DNA of 64,000 nt from Anagrus nilaparvatae (GCA_022575985.1 JAKSXM010000266.1:186001-250000), one strand, 5' to 3'; shown: positions 10,863 through 22,453, numbered from the stretch's first letter. Program-made: numbers and translations. Notes: generated by a model not told the origin, from the letters alone.

Positions 10863-12463
10863 TTAATGTTTTAAGCGTAATTGGTTTTCTAAATTTTCGT
10901 ATTTTGCTAACTTTCGCGCTCTTCTAATTATATCCTTAAAATTTACACCTGATCTAAGCGATCTTTCTGAATTATCTTCGTCTATATCTATAGTACTTTC
11001 TTTTATAACATTATGAATGGTCTCTTTAATATCCGTATTTGCCCTATCAATTACTTTATTTAGATCCATTTCTATATTTTTAAATACCTGTAAGTATGTA
11101 CTACTTTCTATATCTTGTACTGATTTTAATATTGCTTTACTCGCTTTAGCCGTACATCCTGCTTCTAATTTTAACCACCCCATTTTTGGTAACTGCACCG
11201 ATTTTGGTGGGCTTTTATCACACGTTACATATACTGTATCGTTATTTATTGTGGAAAATAGCCATACTTTATCCTGTTTTACGCTAGTAAAATAAGATTC
11301 TTGTAATTTTTTAATTTTAATATCGCAACTTTTAACATCTAATTTTGTTTTTGTCAAAATTTTAATCTGGCACGATGAGGACGACCCTACTTCCATAATA
11401 GGATTATTGTTTTTACATATATACGTATCTTTTACATGTTTGCAACTTTGTAATTCCTCAAAATTTAACGTCATATATACTTGGTCCCCTTTTTCTATTG
11501 CTACATATTCAAAATTAGGATAAATATACGCTGCGATTTCCAATTCTCCCATCATTTGTTGTATCGGTAGTGGATACAATTTATACAACTGCATATGATA
11601 ATATTCTAATAGTGGTACAAAAAGTGCATAAATTAATTTATCATTAGCTATATATGCTATTATTCTTGACATTTTTACAATATCCATTTCTGTAAATTCA
11701 TGATTTTCTAATGAAAATTCTCCCGGAATTTTTGCTTTTTTAATCATCTCTGCAGTCTGTTTTAATTGTTTCATTTGAAGAAATCTTGGATGTATTGCAT
11801 CTTCATTGGATGCGAATAATATTGCATCTGTCAATACCGTAACCTGATTTTCAAATTCTAACAACATGTCTGTTAATTTCGTAATTACAATAACCATTTG
11901 TACGTTATACTCATTTTGACTTAATTTTCTTTGAAATTCATTCATATTCTCTTCCATACTCTGCATATCTTCATGAATATTACTAAACCTTGTATCAATT
12001 AGTTCTGTTGAATTTCCTATTAATTCTGCTAGATCGGACGATTTATTATACGATTTCATGGCTATATTATGAAGCCATATTCCAGACTCTTCATCAAACG
12101 TCCCTATGAGTAATTTTTGAATTTTTCCTATAATTGGTAGGAGTGATTCTCTTTTTTCTCTTGTATTATCTATAGATTTAGTTATTTAGTATAGTTCATT
12201 TGCTGATTTTTGTACTCTTCTTAAAATATCTTCCAGTTCTTGCTTATAAAAACATGGTTCTCTGCAATGAGTTTCTATATTATCTGTTGCATTTTTTAAC
12301 AAAGGTCCAGTTGCTAACAGTGGTTTTAAATCAATTCTATTAACAATTTTGTATGAGATAGCTGAAGTTCTTAATTTAGCACAATTATGGTACTCTAGGC
12401 CTTGATTATCTAAAATTTGCTCAATTTGAAAGCCTTCAAATGTTAATGCAATTTGTACCCTGA
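10863..12463 (-). pseudogene. env: Baculovirus-F-like (errantivirus) envelope pseudogene
   Basis: Class I fusion proteins of the Baculo_F/errantivirus family carry a furin site followed by a fusion peptide. The reverse strand shows R-E-K-R followed by a GKIQKLLIGTFDEESG stretch at about 12080-12155, then a coiled-coil region, and PLLEYYHMQLYKLYPLPI, a family hallmark. The main open stretch, 10863-12059, has 398 codons. An in-frame stop lies just upstream of the furin site (about 12187). The upstream part continues to an acceptor-like site ending at about 12464. The transmembrane segment expected at the C-terminus is absent: the frame ends ...ENQLRLKH and gag begins within 40 nt. The copy is therefore both mutated and truncated. 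It most likely comes from another errantivirus joined here by recombination. Confidence 0.85.
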
Positions 12464-12751
12464 AATATTATACATTAATGTATTTTTTTTAAATTTATAT
12501 ATACGTATATTTTGTATAATTTTAAACATTTTTTTTTTTACATTTTTCTTTCTATTTTAATTAATTTAACTTAGTCTATTTATTCGGAATATTATTATGT
12601 TTTACCCGCCTGCATTAATCTATCCTATATACTTGAACCGCGCTTCCGCTCAACTTTTATTTTGTGCCCTCACAATAACATTCACTACTCTCTCCTATTT
12701 TGTCGACACGTACGCGTGTTCTATTATTTTGGTATACTTTATCAATCAAAT
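12464..12751. other. Upstream region of the EB-like membrane-protein gene
   Basis: AT-rich sequence with one less biased stretch at 12600-12720. It lies between the divergently oriented env pseudogene and the start codon at 12752, so it should contain the promoter. I see no TATA or initiator element that I can defend. Confidence 0.3.
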
Positions 12752-13453
12752 ATGGCTTTTTGGAGTAAAACTTTTCTATTCTTTACGGTTTTTAGTAAGT
12801 ACATGATTTTTTTTTTTAATTTTCTTTTTAAGATTTATTTAATTTTATTATTATATTTTTTTTTTATTTTAGTTGCTGTTTATGGGTTTCGTCCTCCAAA
12901 ACAGATTTATTTTTCTGGACGGTGTGCTAAAGGTAGGTTTACTTATTCTCAATTTCCATTTTTTTTACAACAATCCAAAAAAAACTCATTATCATTATTA
13001 TATTTTTCTTCATTTTAGGGTCTAGATTTAATGAAACATGTGGACCGGATTTATTGTGTTTACCACGCGTTGCTATCTGCGTTGAGTCTATTTGCACCTG
13101 TCCAAATGGGTATACTGCTTTACACATTACTTGTTTACCAAAGGCTAGTCCAACTTCCCCATGTTCAGATTGTCTTACTGCTGATCCTATACTTAGTAGG
13201 TTGACCTCCCTTTTTTACACAATTTACATTGTTATTATTATTTAACCTTTTTCTTTTTATTTTAGGGCCAACTCTTATTTGGTATCATTATGCTGTTCCA
13301 GTAGTTCTTATTTTATTCATTTGTGGCATTTTCTTGCTTCGTCGGATGCAACGTCGTGCTGCTATTCGTCGCAATAACGCTTTGAGAGTTTTATTTGCTA
13401 CTCCAAGTATTTCCTTTGTAAATTTGGCTAATCCAAATATATTTTCTGCTTAG
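12752..13453 (+). CDS. EB-like Cys-rich type I membrane protein, four exons
   Basis: Exons 12752-12794, 12873-12932, 13019-13195 and 13266-13453 are separated by three short GT-AG introns (donors GTAAGT, GTAGGT, GTAGGT; T-rich acceptors ending TTTTAG), all in phase 1. Together they give exactly 155 codons plus TAG. The product has a hydrophobic N-terminal signal (MAFWSKTFLFFTVF), then an ectodomain with nine cysteines at residues 32, 42, 48, 55, 60, 62, 73, 83 and 86. C-VES-I-C-T-C-PNGY matches the EB-module style. There is an NET glycosylation sequon at 39, one membrane span at about 104-118 (VPVVLILFICGIFLL), an Arg-rich stop-transfer and a short cytosolic tail. Frame, splice sites and topology agree, so I consider it a real intact gene. 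Its role (receptor, adhesion or secreted effector) is unknown. Decayed exons of possible relatives lie at 15.1-15.9 kb. Confidence 0.85.
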
Positions 13454-13619
13454 TTATTGTAATATTAAAAAAAAATAAAAAAAATAAATTATCAATAACT
13501 TAAATAATGACTGTCTTATTTTCTTTTGTATCTTTATTATTACTTACACCTATCACAAAACCTCTATTCTTATTTTAATTAATCTGCTAAATATCTAATT
13601 GCTATTTTATATATAAAAA
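13454..13619. other. 3' flank of the EB-like gene
   Basis: Starts with several A-rich AATAAA-like words near 13475, suitable as the polyadenylation signal of the gene ending at 13453. Nothing else is visible. Confidence 0.35.
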
Positions 13620-14000
13620 AAAAATGCTTGAAATTTTAGGCAAACACTTAACTCTTGGTAAAATTTTGGTTAAAAAACCCTTTAAATCCATTTTAAAGTT
13701 AAAAAATCTTTAATTATACTTTTTTTAAAAATTGCTTGAAATTTTAGGCAAACACTTAACTTTTGGTAAAAATTTTGGTTAAAAACCCTTTAAATCCATT
13801 TAAAGTTAATTAATTTATAAAAATCTTTAATTATACTTTTTTTTAAAAATTGCTTGAAATTTTAGGCAAACATTTAACTTTTGGTAAAAATTTTGGTTAA
13901 AAACCCTTTAAATCCTTTTAAAGTTAATTAATTTATAAAAATCTTTAATTATACTTTTTTAAAAAATTGCTTGAAATTTCAAACAAACCCCTAGTTTTAT
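13620..14000 (+). repeat. Palindrome-cored tandem repeats, array 1
   Basis: Four copies of a unit of about 110-119 bp start near 13624, 13733, 13850 and 13969. Each begins TGCTTGAAATTT and continues with an imperfect inverted half (AGGCAAAC or AAACAAAC), then TTTGGTAAAATTTTGGTTAA and AATCTTTAATTATACTTTTTT. The start of the unit is a near-palindrome related to TTGCTTGAAATTTCAAGCAA. There is no coding capacity. Confidence 0.85.
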
Positions 14001-14355
14001 AAAATTCTTACCAAAATTTTCTTTAGATTACTTTTTTTAAGCTATTTTACTGTTTTTACGATATTTAATTCTAATCTACAAACAGTATATTTTTTTTTAT
14101 TAATATTTGATAGTTTATAGTAATATTTCTATAATATTAATATTTATTAATATTTAGTAGTAGACTTATTTTATTTGAACTTTTAATCAATAAAATGAAG
14201 TTATATAACCGAACCAAATTTGTTATCAGTTATTTTAAAGCAATCTATTATTATTTTCTTTACTTATTTGCACAATCTAATATTTTTCTTAAAAAAATTA
14301 TTCAAAACGTTTTTAAATTATGTTTAAAGTACTCTAAATAGGTTAAGCACTTTAA
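14001..14355. other. AT-rich spacer
   Basis: No gene or clear repeat seen. Confidence 0.4.
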
Positions 14356-14830
14356 TCTAATTTACTAAAAAAAAAACTTGAATTTTTTAAGCAACCACTA
14401 ACATTTTTCTTGAAAACTACTTAATATATCCTTAATTTATGTTTAAAAATATTTTAAAACTATTTAAAACCTTAGTTCATATTTTTTTAAATTTGCTTGA
14501 ATTTTCAAGAAATCACTAACATTTTTTTCCTTTAATTTATGTTTAAAAATACTTTCAAATTATTTAAACTCTTAATTCATATTTTTAAAAATATGCTTGA
14601 ATTTTTAAGCAACCACTAACATTTTTACCTTTAATTTATGTTTAAAAATACTTTCAAATTATTTAAAATCTTAATTCATATTTTTTTAAAATTTGCTTGA
14701 AATTTCTAGCAACCACTAACATTTTTTCCTTTAATTTATGTTTAAAAATACTTTCAACTTATTTAAAATCTTAATTCATATTTTTAAAAATTTGCTTGAA
14801 TTTTCAAGCGAACATCAACAATTAGTTTAA
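14356..14830 (+). repeat. Palindrome-cored tandem repeats, array 2
   Basis: Five copies of a unit of about 98-115 bp (near 14375, 14490, 14595, 14694, 14792) share TTGCTTGAATTTTCAAGC followed by AACCACTAACATTTTT, then TTTAATTTATGTTTAAAAAT. They belong to the same family as array 1 and the arrays at 17.4-18.2 kb. Confidence 0.85.
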
Positions 14831-15099
14831 AACACTTCAATTTTTTTTATTTATATTTATTAATATCTTTTAAGTGTTAATTTATTTTTTCTAAAATTTT
14901 AATTCCCCGCGTTTTCTATTTTATCCGTATAGTTATTTTATAGTAATTTTTTTTTATAGTTACTTATAGTTATATAGTTATATAGTTACTTATTACCGCA
15001 GATATAATCGTCGTCTGCCATGCTTGTTTAGTGTACACAACTTTTATGAGTACTTTTATTTCTTATTATTTTATTATTTATTTAATTATTTATTTATAT

Positions 15100-15900
15100 T
15101 AACTTATTGCAGTTTACCGTGACACGCATTATTTATCTGGATTCATATTGGTAAGTATTTATTTTATTTCTTTACTTTTTTTTTTTATTTATACTCCAAG
15201 TGTGTATGTTTATTTTTTCTTTACTCATTCAGTATTTTATATTTTTTTACAGATTTCTTAGGAGTTTTATTATTGAATATGTTTTCTTTCGTTTCATCAC
15301 TTTTATTGGGAAGTAATTACACTATTTTTTTTACTTTACTGGTTAATTTACTCATTTTTCTTCATTTTAGTATGCCATCACAGTACTATTTTTCTGGATA
15401 TCTGATTTTAGGATTTCAGAATCTATTATGACAATTTTTTAATTGGATTTTTATCACCTATAACTCTACAATAATATTTATGGTAACTTATTTTATCTAT
15501 TTTCATATTTTATTTTTATATAACATGTTATTTTCAATTTTTTAGGTTGCGGAACAAGTATGTATTCTTCTACCCAGTGCACGCATCTTTGAAACTTCTT
15601 CCTGGTACAGCTGAGAAACATTATCCTTCACTTCTGGACCTTATTTTTAATTTTTACGGTAACTTTGTAACTCTTTTTATCTTTTTTATTTCTATTTACA
15701 TATGTTACTTTTGTTTTTGGTTAGCGGAAAACAGTTTGACTCTTCTGCCAAAGGCTCACATACTTGGAACGTCTTACTGGTATAGCTGAAAAACATTTTC
15801 CATCACTTTTGGACTTGGTTCTTAATTTTTATGGTAAGTTTGTAGCTATTTATATCTATTTTGACTCTATTTTCAAAAAAAAAATTTTGTTTTAGGTTGA
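15100..15900 (+). pseudogene. Cluster of short duplicated exons (decayed gene)
   Basis: Several short segments are bounded by T-rich acceptors and GT donors: 15113-15150 (donor GTAAGT), 15253-15312, 15371-about 15480, 15547-15659 (donor GTAACT) and 15722-15832 (donor GTAAGT). The last two are tandem copies of one exon. Both end AEKH-[YF]-PSLLDL-[IV]-[FL]-NFYG, with mainly synonymous changes between them, while the second copy lost frame in its 5' part. Segments 15113-15150 and 15371 onward share a Y-[FL]-S-G core with exon 2 of the EB-like gene. Stops in most frames suggest relics of a gene family that duplicates exons. No complete reading frame could be assembled. Confidence 0.5.
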
Positions 15901-16516
15901 CGTAACTAGTGATTCCATCCAACTATGTTCATCGAATATTTTTTTTTATCCTGAAGTATATTATGGATTAGTATACCTAGAATTTTTTTTATATTTTACC
16001 TCTCTATGACTTCCAAATGGCTTTATATATCCTGGAGTGTTTTGTTTTTTTTTATATTCACATCATTCACATTTATATAGTTTTTATATGCTGTTTTTTT
16101 TAACTTTTATTAGTTGCATTTTTTATATACAAAAATTGTTTTGCTCATATAATTTTAATTTATTTTTATTATTCTTTAAAAAAAATTGTCATATTACTCA
16201 CATCTGTGAGATTTTATTGTATATTTATTTTTTTATTAATCAGGGCTTAATTTTTATTTTAATTATTTTTCCTATTTCAACCAATTATTGTATTTTTATT
16301 GTGACAAAAAAATAGACTACTCCCCATTTTCCTATTTTTATATATTCCCTAAATCCTATTTCAATTAAATCAATAAAATTATTCAATTTAATTATAAACT
16401 TAACTGTTGTACCATTATTTTTAAATACATACACATATTCAAAGACTTTCAATTTGTCACTTACACTATTGTAAGGTCACATTCTTTTATATACATTCAA
16501 ACTTCTGTTACATTCA
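15901..16516. other. T-rich non-coding stretch
   Basis: T-rich DNA. The Phe/Ile/Leu-only reading at 16037-16315 reflects base composition rather than a gene. A copy of the CCTATTTCAACC motif lies at 16271-16282. Confidence 0.5.
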
Positions 16517-16668
16517 ATTCGCTACTCATAATACTATACAGTACCCTGTTTTTTTTTGTACATGTAACTCGCTACGCATACTACTATACAGTACCCTTTT
16601 TTTTTTTATATACGTGATTCGCTACTCATACTACTATACAGTAGCTTTTTCTTTATGCATATAAACTT
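16517..16668 (+). repeat. Three-copy minisatellite of about 50 bp
   Basis: Three consecutive units share TTCGCTACTCATACTACTAT and then ACAGTACCCT plus a T run. They are spaced by about 49-50 bp. Confidence 0.85.
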
Positions 16669-17440
16669 TTGTTCTACTGTATAGATGTCTTGAGTTCTCT
16701 CTTTTTTTTTACTCTGTGTTTTTATAAACCATGTGCTTTTATTAATATTATATCCTTGCTTATATCATTATCATCTTTTTTTTTATTATATTGATTAGGA
16801 CATTATTAAAATTTGGTAAGTACCCTAATATTTATTATATTTATTATTTTTTTTACTTGATAATTAATAATATTACTCCTATAAAATGCCTGTATATTTT
16901 TTTTATTATCATTGTTATTTTTATTTTAATAAACCCCATGCATAACTTTAAAAAAATGTTACATTAAACTTTTTTTTTTACAAATACAAGCACAAATTTA
17001 TTACTGGTTAAAGCCTAAATTTTTATTATTCCCTTAAATTGCCAAACTATGCTAAAAATTTTTACTTGGGTTAAAACTCCAAAATTTTCTTGTTAACCAT
17101 ACACTCCAAAATTTGTTTACATATCCAAAAATTTACCTAAAATTTTATTTAAATTGGGTAACCGTTTAATTTTATAGTTTTTGTGTTTGAATATACTGCA
17201 AATGACTAAAATTCTGTTAAAATTTTTTCAACTGATCAAATAGTAAAGAAATAAGCTATTCTTGTAGTTTAACTCTTTTTTCTTATACTTTAATTAAAAA
17301 AAAGGATTTTACTTTATGCATTAAATAAAGTTTATGACTAAGAGACAATGCAAAATTTTATAATCTTCTAACAATTTAAGCAAGAAATAACTATCCCTAT
17401 TACTAAAATTATTCAAATTTTTTTTTTTAATTTTTTCAAC
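16669..17440. other. AT-rich spacer
   Basis: No supportable gene. A few GT/AG pairs occur, as expected by chance in T-rich DNA. Confidence 0.4.
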
Positions 17441-18240
17441 ACTTCAAATCCCTGCTTGAAATTTCAAGCAACTTATAAAAACTGCTGACATTATTTTAAA
17501 ATGGTCTGTAAACTTTCTAAATTTCTGGTTTGAATTTTCACTCAAAGCCAAAATTATTGAATTCATTTACTTATTTTTTTATCTTAAACATGATTTAAAA
17601 ACGTCTCAAAATGACATTTTTTAATCTCCCTAAAAAAATTGCTAGAACTTTCAGGCAAACATAAAAATTGCTGACATTATTTTAAAACTCTCTAAAATTA
17701 CTGAAATTATTTACTTATTTTTTTATCTTAACCATGATTTAAAACGTCTCAAAATGACATTTTTTAACTCCTTAAAAAAATTGCTTGAACTTTCAGGCAA
17801 ACATAAAAATTTACTAATAATATTCTAAAATTTTTTTCTATTTCAAAATTGATTCGAAATGTCTTAAGATAATATTTTTAAATCCTTAAACTTTGCTTGA
17901 ATTTTAAACCTTACTTTACTTAAATTATTTTTAAATACAATTTCTCTATTTAGAAAAATATGACTTGTAATGACACTTTTTTTTTTAATTTTTTGTTTGC
18001 AATTTGTATAAACTTTACTTAATTTATTCTGAAAAAAAAATTACTCTCTTTAGAAAAATATGTTTGCACTGACATTTTAAATCTTTAAATTTTTGCTTGA
18101 AATTTTAAGTAAACCTAACTTTCACTGAACTTATTCTACAAAATTTTACTCTATTTATAAAAATATGATTTAAAATGACATTTTTAGATCTTTAAAATTT
18201 TGCTTGAAATTTTTAGTAAACATTTTAACGTTAAAAAATT
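17441..18240 (+). repeat. Palindrome-cored repeats, array 3
   Basis: Degenerate copies near 17453, 17638, 17780, 17892, 17994, 18092 and 18200. The first contains GCTTGAAATTTCAAGC uninterrupted, and the following sequence shares ATAAAAATTGCTGACATTAT. They are the same family as arrays 1 and 2 and lie just upstream of the JmjC gene. Confidence 0.8.
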
Positions 18241-18782
18241 AATATTATTAATATTTTGTTTAATATCTAATACCCCAAAAAAAATGTATCCTTTGAACTT
18301 CTTTTTTTTTTATAATTTCCACAAAACTTTCTTATATTCCATAATTATCTTAACTCTTTTACAGAAATTATATCTTGCTAAAATTAAAGAACAAAACATT
18401 TGTATGGCTATTTTTTTTAACTGTATTAAATATCATTCTTTTATTTGAAAATATTCGCGTACCGTTGAATATTTTCACTATCTTATTTACTGTTTGATAC
18501 CTCAAGTTTTCTTATTTTCATGCCATTTTGATTTTTCTCTATTCTTATCATGACCCATACGGCTCACTATCCTTTTCTCTGCATATTCTTAAGCTCCAAT
18601 ATTTCCTATTTCGGTCAAATGTATCATTTTTATTATTTTTCTTCGCAAATAAAAAGAGCATGAACGGTATATATCATACTTAGAGTTTTTTTTTACGATT
18701 AAGACTTTCGATATTACAAAATACTATTTCTATCTTTTCTTTTTTTTTTATCCCTGTTCTTTTTATTTTTAGATTTTTTATT
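18241..18782. other. Upstream region of the JmjC/zinc-finger gene
   Basis: AT-rich. An acceptor-like TTTTTATTTTTAG lies about 10 nt before the start codon at 18783, so a non-coding first exon further upstream is possible. I see no defined promoter. Confidence 0.35.
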
Positions 18783-21190
18783 ATGAGTTTTAACGAAGAT
18801 TTTGATAATGCCAATATTCTTATCGAAAATAGGTTAGTCAAATACCTTTCTAATGTTAAATTAGAGGATTTGCCTAGCTTTATTGATAAACAGCTCAAAG
18901 GCCATATTGATAATCATGTCGCTGTGGTTGTACGTATTTTACTTTGTTATTTTTAATCTTTTAGCCAATTTTAAAAAAAATTTTTTTTAACCAATTATTC
19001 TCATTTTTCTTTTAGCTCCGAGGTTGTTATACTCCTGACCCCAACATTAGTTTTACTGATTGGGTTTCAAAGTTGCCTCCAGAATATTTTAGACAGGAGC
19101 AGTTTGCTACTGATATTTTCCCTAATCCTGCGACTGCTCCTTTTAAGGTACTGGAGCTTCCTATAATTGATGACAAATCTATAGAGGAGGCTTTTATCGC
19201 AAGCTTAAAAGATAACCCTACCACTACGCCTACGTTATCTGAGATTCCTGGGATATTAGATAGATTTGTTCAGAGTGGTAAGATTTGGAGGAATATCCGA
19301 GATCACCATGACTCTTTTACTGAACATCACTATTTAAAACTCGCTTCTGCTTCTCTTAACCCCAATATAATCGGAACTTACTTAGATGACTCTCCAGGTA
19401 GTACAATTTTTTTTATTACCACTTTTTTTTATTATTATTGTTTCTTTTAAAAACTTTATTTTAGGTTTAACCAACCCCATGGTTTATGTGAGCCCTCATG
19501 GTTCTATTACTTCGTGTCATTTAGAATTTGCACAGCTCCACTCAGCCAATTTGGTAATTTTTGGTGACAAGCTCTGGATGATACTTCCAGCTACTGCCAA
19601 TAGACCTTTTACACATGCCATTAATGATTATAAGCTATCTTATCAAGGCTGTAAATTTCGTAAGGTTACCTGTAGTTCCTCTTGTCCCAATCCTTATTGT
19701 AATACTACTAAAAAATCTCCCGATCCTATTTAAACCAATCCTATTTCAACCAAGGTCCCTAAAAAGAAACCCCCCAAAAAAATTGCTTCCAAAAAAATTC
19801 CCTTTGCTTCTAAAAAATCTCCACCTAAAAAAATTCCTTCGACCTCTAACGGACAGGCATGTAAGAAGGCTTCCAGGGTTTCTACAAGAATCCGGAAAAT
19901 TCCAGCGGCTTCCAAGGGAAAAGCTGTTTTTAAAGAACTGCCAGCTAAGGAAATTCCTGACCCTGTAGCTTCCTGCAAAAACAAACCTGTTTTTTGCAAA
20001 CGTGGTACCCCATGTGATGGTTGCCGTTGTAAATTTTCTCCTTTCCATGAATCCTATATCTTTCCAACGCAAGGATTTCTGGATGAGCATAAGATATCTC
20101 GAGCTTTCATTAATCAACAAGCTGGTGACCTTGTTATTATTAATAGTTCCTGTGCTCATCTTGTTTTGAACTGGAAAGCGTGCGCTGCAGGCAAGAATTT
20201 TATCTATTTTTATAGAATATATAACTAGACATGCAGAGAAAATTTTCATTATTCTTATTTTTTTTTTTTAGAGGCTGTTAATTTTTTTCCTAGCTGCTAT
20301 AAAGGTCAATTAAAGCAAGAATATTCTTGTGCCTGTCCTGTCACTGATCGTCACCAACTTGACACTACTGCATACGATAGATCTCAGCCTGATCTTGTTT
20401 GTCCTGATCTTGAGTGTACTCATCTTCCATCTTTCGCTACTCCAGAAGAATTTAAATTTCATCTTCATCAGCATAAAAAATATGCTACTGATTTTCTCTC
20501 TACTTCCTCCATGCCTTCTTCTCCTATTTCAACCAATGGCATAAATATTGAGATACCTCTTGATTCTTTTTCTCTACCTCATTCGCCCTCTCCTAGTCGT
20601 ACAATTGTTTCCGCCTCCGATGATGATTTTTCTGATCCACCTCTTACTTTAGCTTCCTTGTCTATTTCTTTAAATACTTTCCTTACCTCTGATGTATTTC
20701 CTATTCCGTCAACTACAAGTTCACCTAATATATCACCTTTGAATTTTGCTCAATTTCCATTAAATATTGATACTACCTTTCAAGCAATTAATCCTTCGCA
20801 CGACCTAGTTTCTACTTCTGCCTATCCTTCAATTCAAACTCTATTACCTACTTTACCCCTTCCACTTTTTAGTCCTATCCCCGAATTTCCTTCTTATTCA
20901 ATTTTAATTCCTGATACTCCTTATACCTCACGTACTCCTTCACCCCTTGTTTCTCCCCCTGCTTTAACCAAAAAACCACGCAAACGTCACTCTTATAATC
21001 CTCCCAAGACTTGTCCTCTCTGTGGAAAAGTATTTACCTGTAACGTAGCTGTTACTCGACAAATAGAAAACACACATGGTATTTATGATGGCCCTGCACC
21101 TTGACTACAATGTCACATATTTAACCAGACTGTGAAAAATAAGGTTACTTTGAGTCGTCATATTCGTAACACACATAATAGACCACAATA
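18783..21190 (+). pseudogene. JmjC-domain plus C2H2 zinc-finger protein, four exons, two in-frame stops
   Basis: Exons 18783-18929, 19016-19397, 19465-20190 and 20272-21104 join in frame; the third donor is a GC type (CAG|GCAAGA). Residues about 180-415 resemble a KDM4/JARID-type JmjC dioxygenase fold. HLE at 195-197 fits the HxE iron ligands, followed by SANLVIFGDKLWMILP. QQAGDLVI leads to the distal His 408 in AHLVLNW and then AEAVNF. Cys-rich CDGCRC and CACP fit the zinc site of KDM4. A Lys/Pro-rich insert (about 270-345) splits the domain. The C-terminal part has a C2H2-like finger (C-x4-C-x14-H-x3-H), a Ser/Pro-rich linker, and the finger CPLCGKVFTCNVAVTRQIENTH with one His replaced by Gln. 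Stops are TAA at 19731 and TGA at 21102. After the latter the frame continues into a second, damaged finger, ending at 21190. Such enzymes demethylate histone lysines in the nucleus. Substrate and activity here are unknown. Confidence 0.75.
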
Positions 21191-22370
21191 ACTTTGTTCA
21201 TATAATTTTTTCTTAGATTTTTTCTTAGAAGAAAAAATTTGAAATTTCAGAAGCGTGCCCATAACCCTTTGAAGAAAAAAATTAATTATTTTATTATGTA
21301 TATATATTTTCATATTATTACTGCTAATTTTATTGTACAAAATTTGTTTACAAAATTAAAAAATTTATTTATCATGTATCTTTATTATTATTATTTTTTT
21401 TTACCTCTCTATATTTTATTGTACTTCCCATTTCAATGAACCGTTTATGCGCTGTTGTCATACCGCATATATGTACTTCTTACTATTCATGCTATTTTAT
21501 AAAAGTTACTATATTTCCTTAAATCTAGGGAATTGTTATCATTATTCTAGGGTATTTTTATTGTTATTTTCAAAATTTACTGCTCTACGATTAATATGGC
21601 TATATGAGTAAGGAACATTTTTTTACTAACTTGATTCTATATTATTATTATGCAGATACTGTATAAGAATATATTTATTTTCATATTTTATTACTGTATT
21701 AAGATAACTTATGTTGCCTGATATTAAAGTTATGGTATAATTTTAAATTTGATTTATGTTTATCTTGCTATTATAATCACATCTATTACTTATTTTTTTC
21801 ATAATCAACAAAAAAATTATTATTTAATAATTTATTAAGTGAGCTTTTAAAAGTAATACCTATATTTTGTAATTATTTATTTATTAGGATTTTATTGGAT
21901 GGGTTTTAAATGAACTTATTTGTTTATTCTCCTATTTCAACCAAATTACGTTTACTTCTGTTATTTATTCTTACATTTATTTATTATTAATATTATTACA
22001 ATTATTTCTTATATTATACTTATTTTATTACATCTGTTCTTACACTATTTATTATTGTCTATTTGATTATTATTTAGCTTCTTCTTTTTTTTTTTATAAC
22101 AAAAAAAATTTTACAACAAGTTTTACATATTTATACTTAATACAATGATTGTTATTTGTTTTTGCTCATTATTATAGGCTTGCGAGCTTAATCTCTTACT
22201 TCAACAAAGAGAATTCAAATAGTATACATAAATTATCTCAAAATTAAAAATTTTTTTTTTTTTTTTTTTTTTTTTAATTACTCTTTATATTATACTTAAT
22301 CATATTAATCATCTGCACTTATATAAATAAGACTCTTATTTATTCTGCGCATACATTTTATTATAATGAT
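21191..22370. other. AT-rich stretch without a gene
   Basis: Long A and T runs and no coding signal. One CCTATTTCAACC copy lies at 21931-21942, and a T run of about 25 lies near 22250. Confidence 0.5.
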
Positions 22371-22375
22371 GTGAA

Positions 22376-22405
22376 ACACTAATAAAATACAAATTTTATT
22401 AGTGT
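22376..22405. other. Perfect 13-bp-stem hairpin
   Basis: ACACTAATAAAAT, a four-base loop (ACAA), then the exact reverse complement. Together with the GC hairpin 60 bp further on it may mark the end of a mobile element. Confidence 0.7.
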
Positions 22406-22453
22406 ATATTTTATATATTTTATATATTTTATATATTTTACTAACATAGGTGA

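Noticed and set aside
13620..14830. CRISPR-like array
   Set aside because: Units are tandem with diverged whole-unit similarity rather than identical repeats with unique spacers, and the DNA is clearly eukaryotic.
16037..16315. 92-residue Phe/Tyr/Ile-rich frame
   Set aside because: Composition is that of T-rich DNA. No splice context or conservation seen.
19615..19968. 117-residue Lys/Pro/Leu frame overlapping the JmjC gene
   Set aside because: Different frame from the exon that joins on both sides. A shadow of the Lys/Pro-rich insert.
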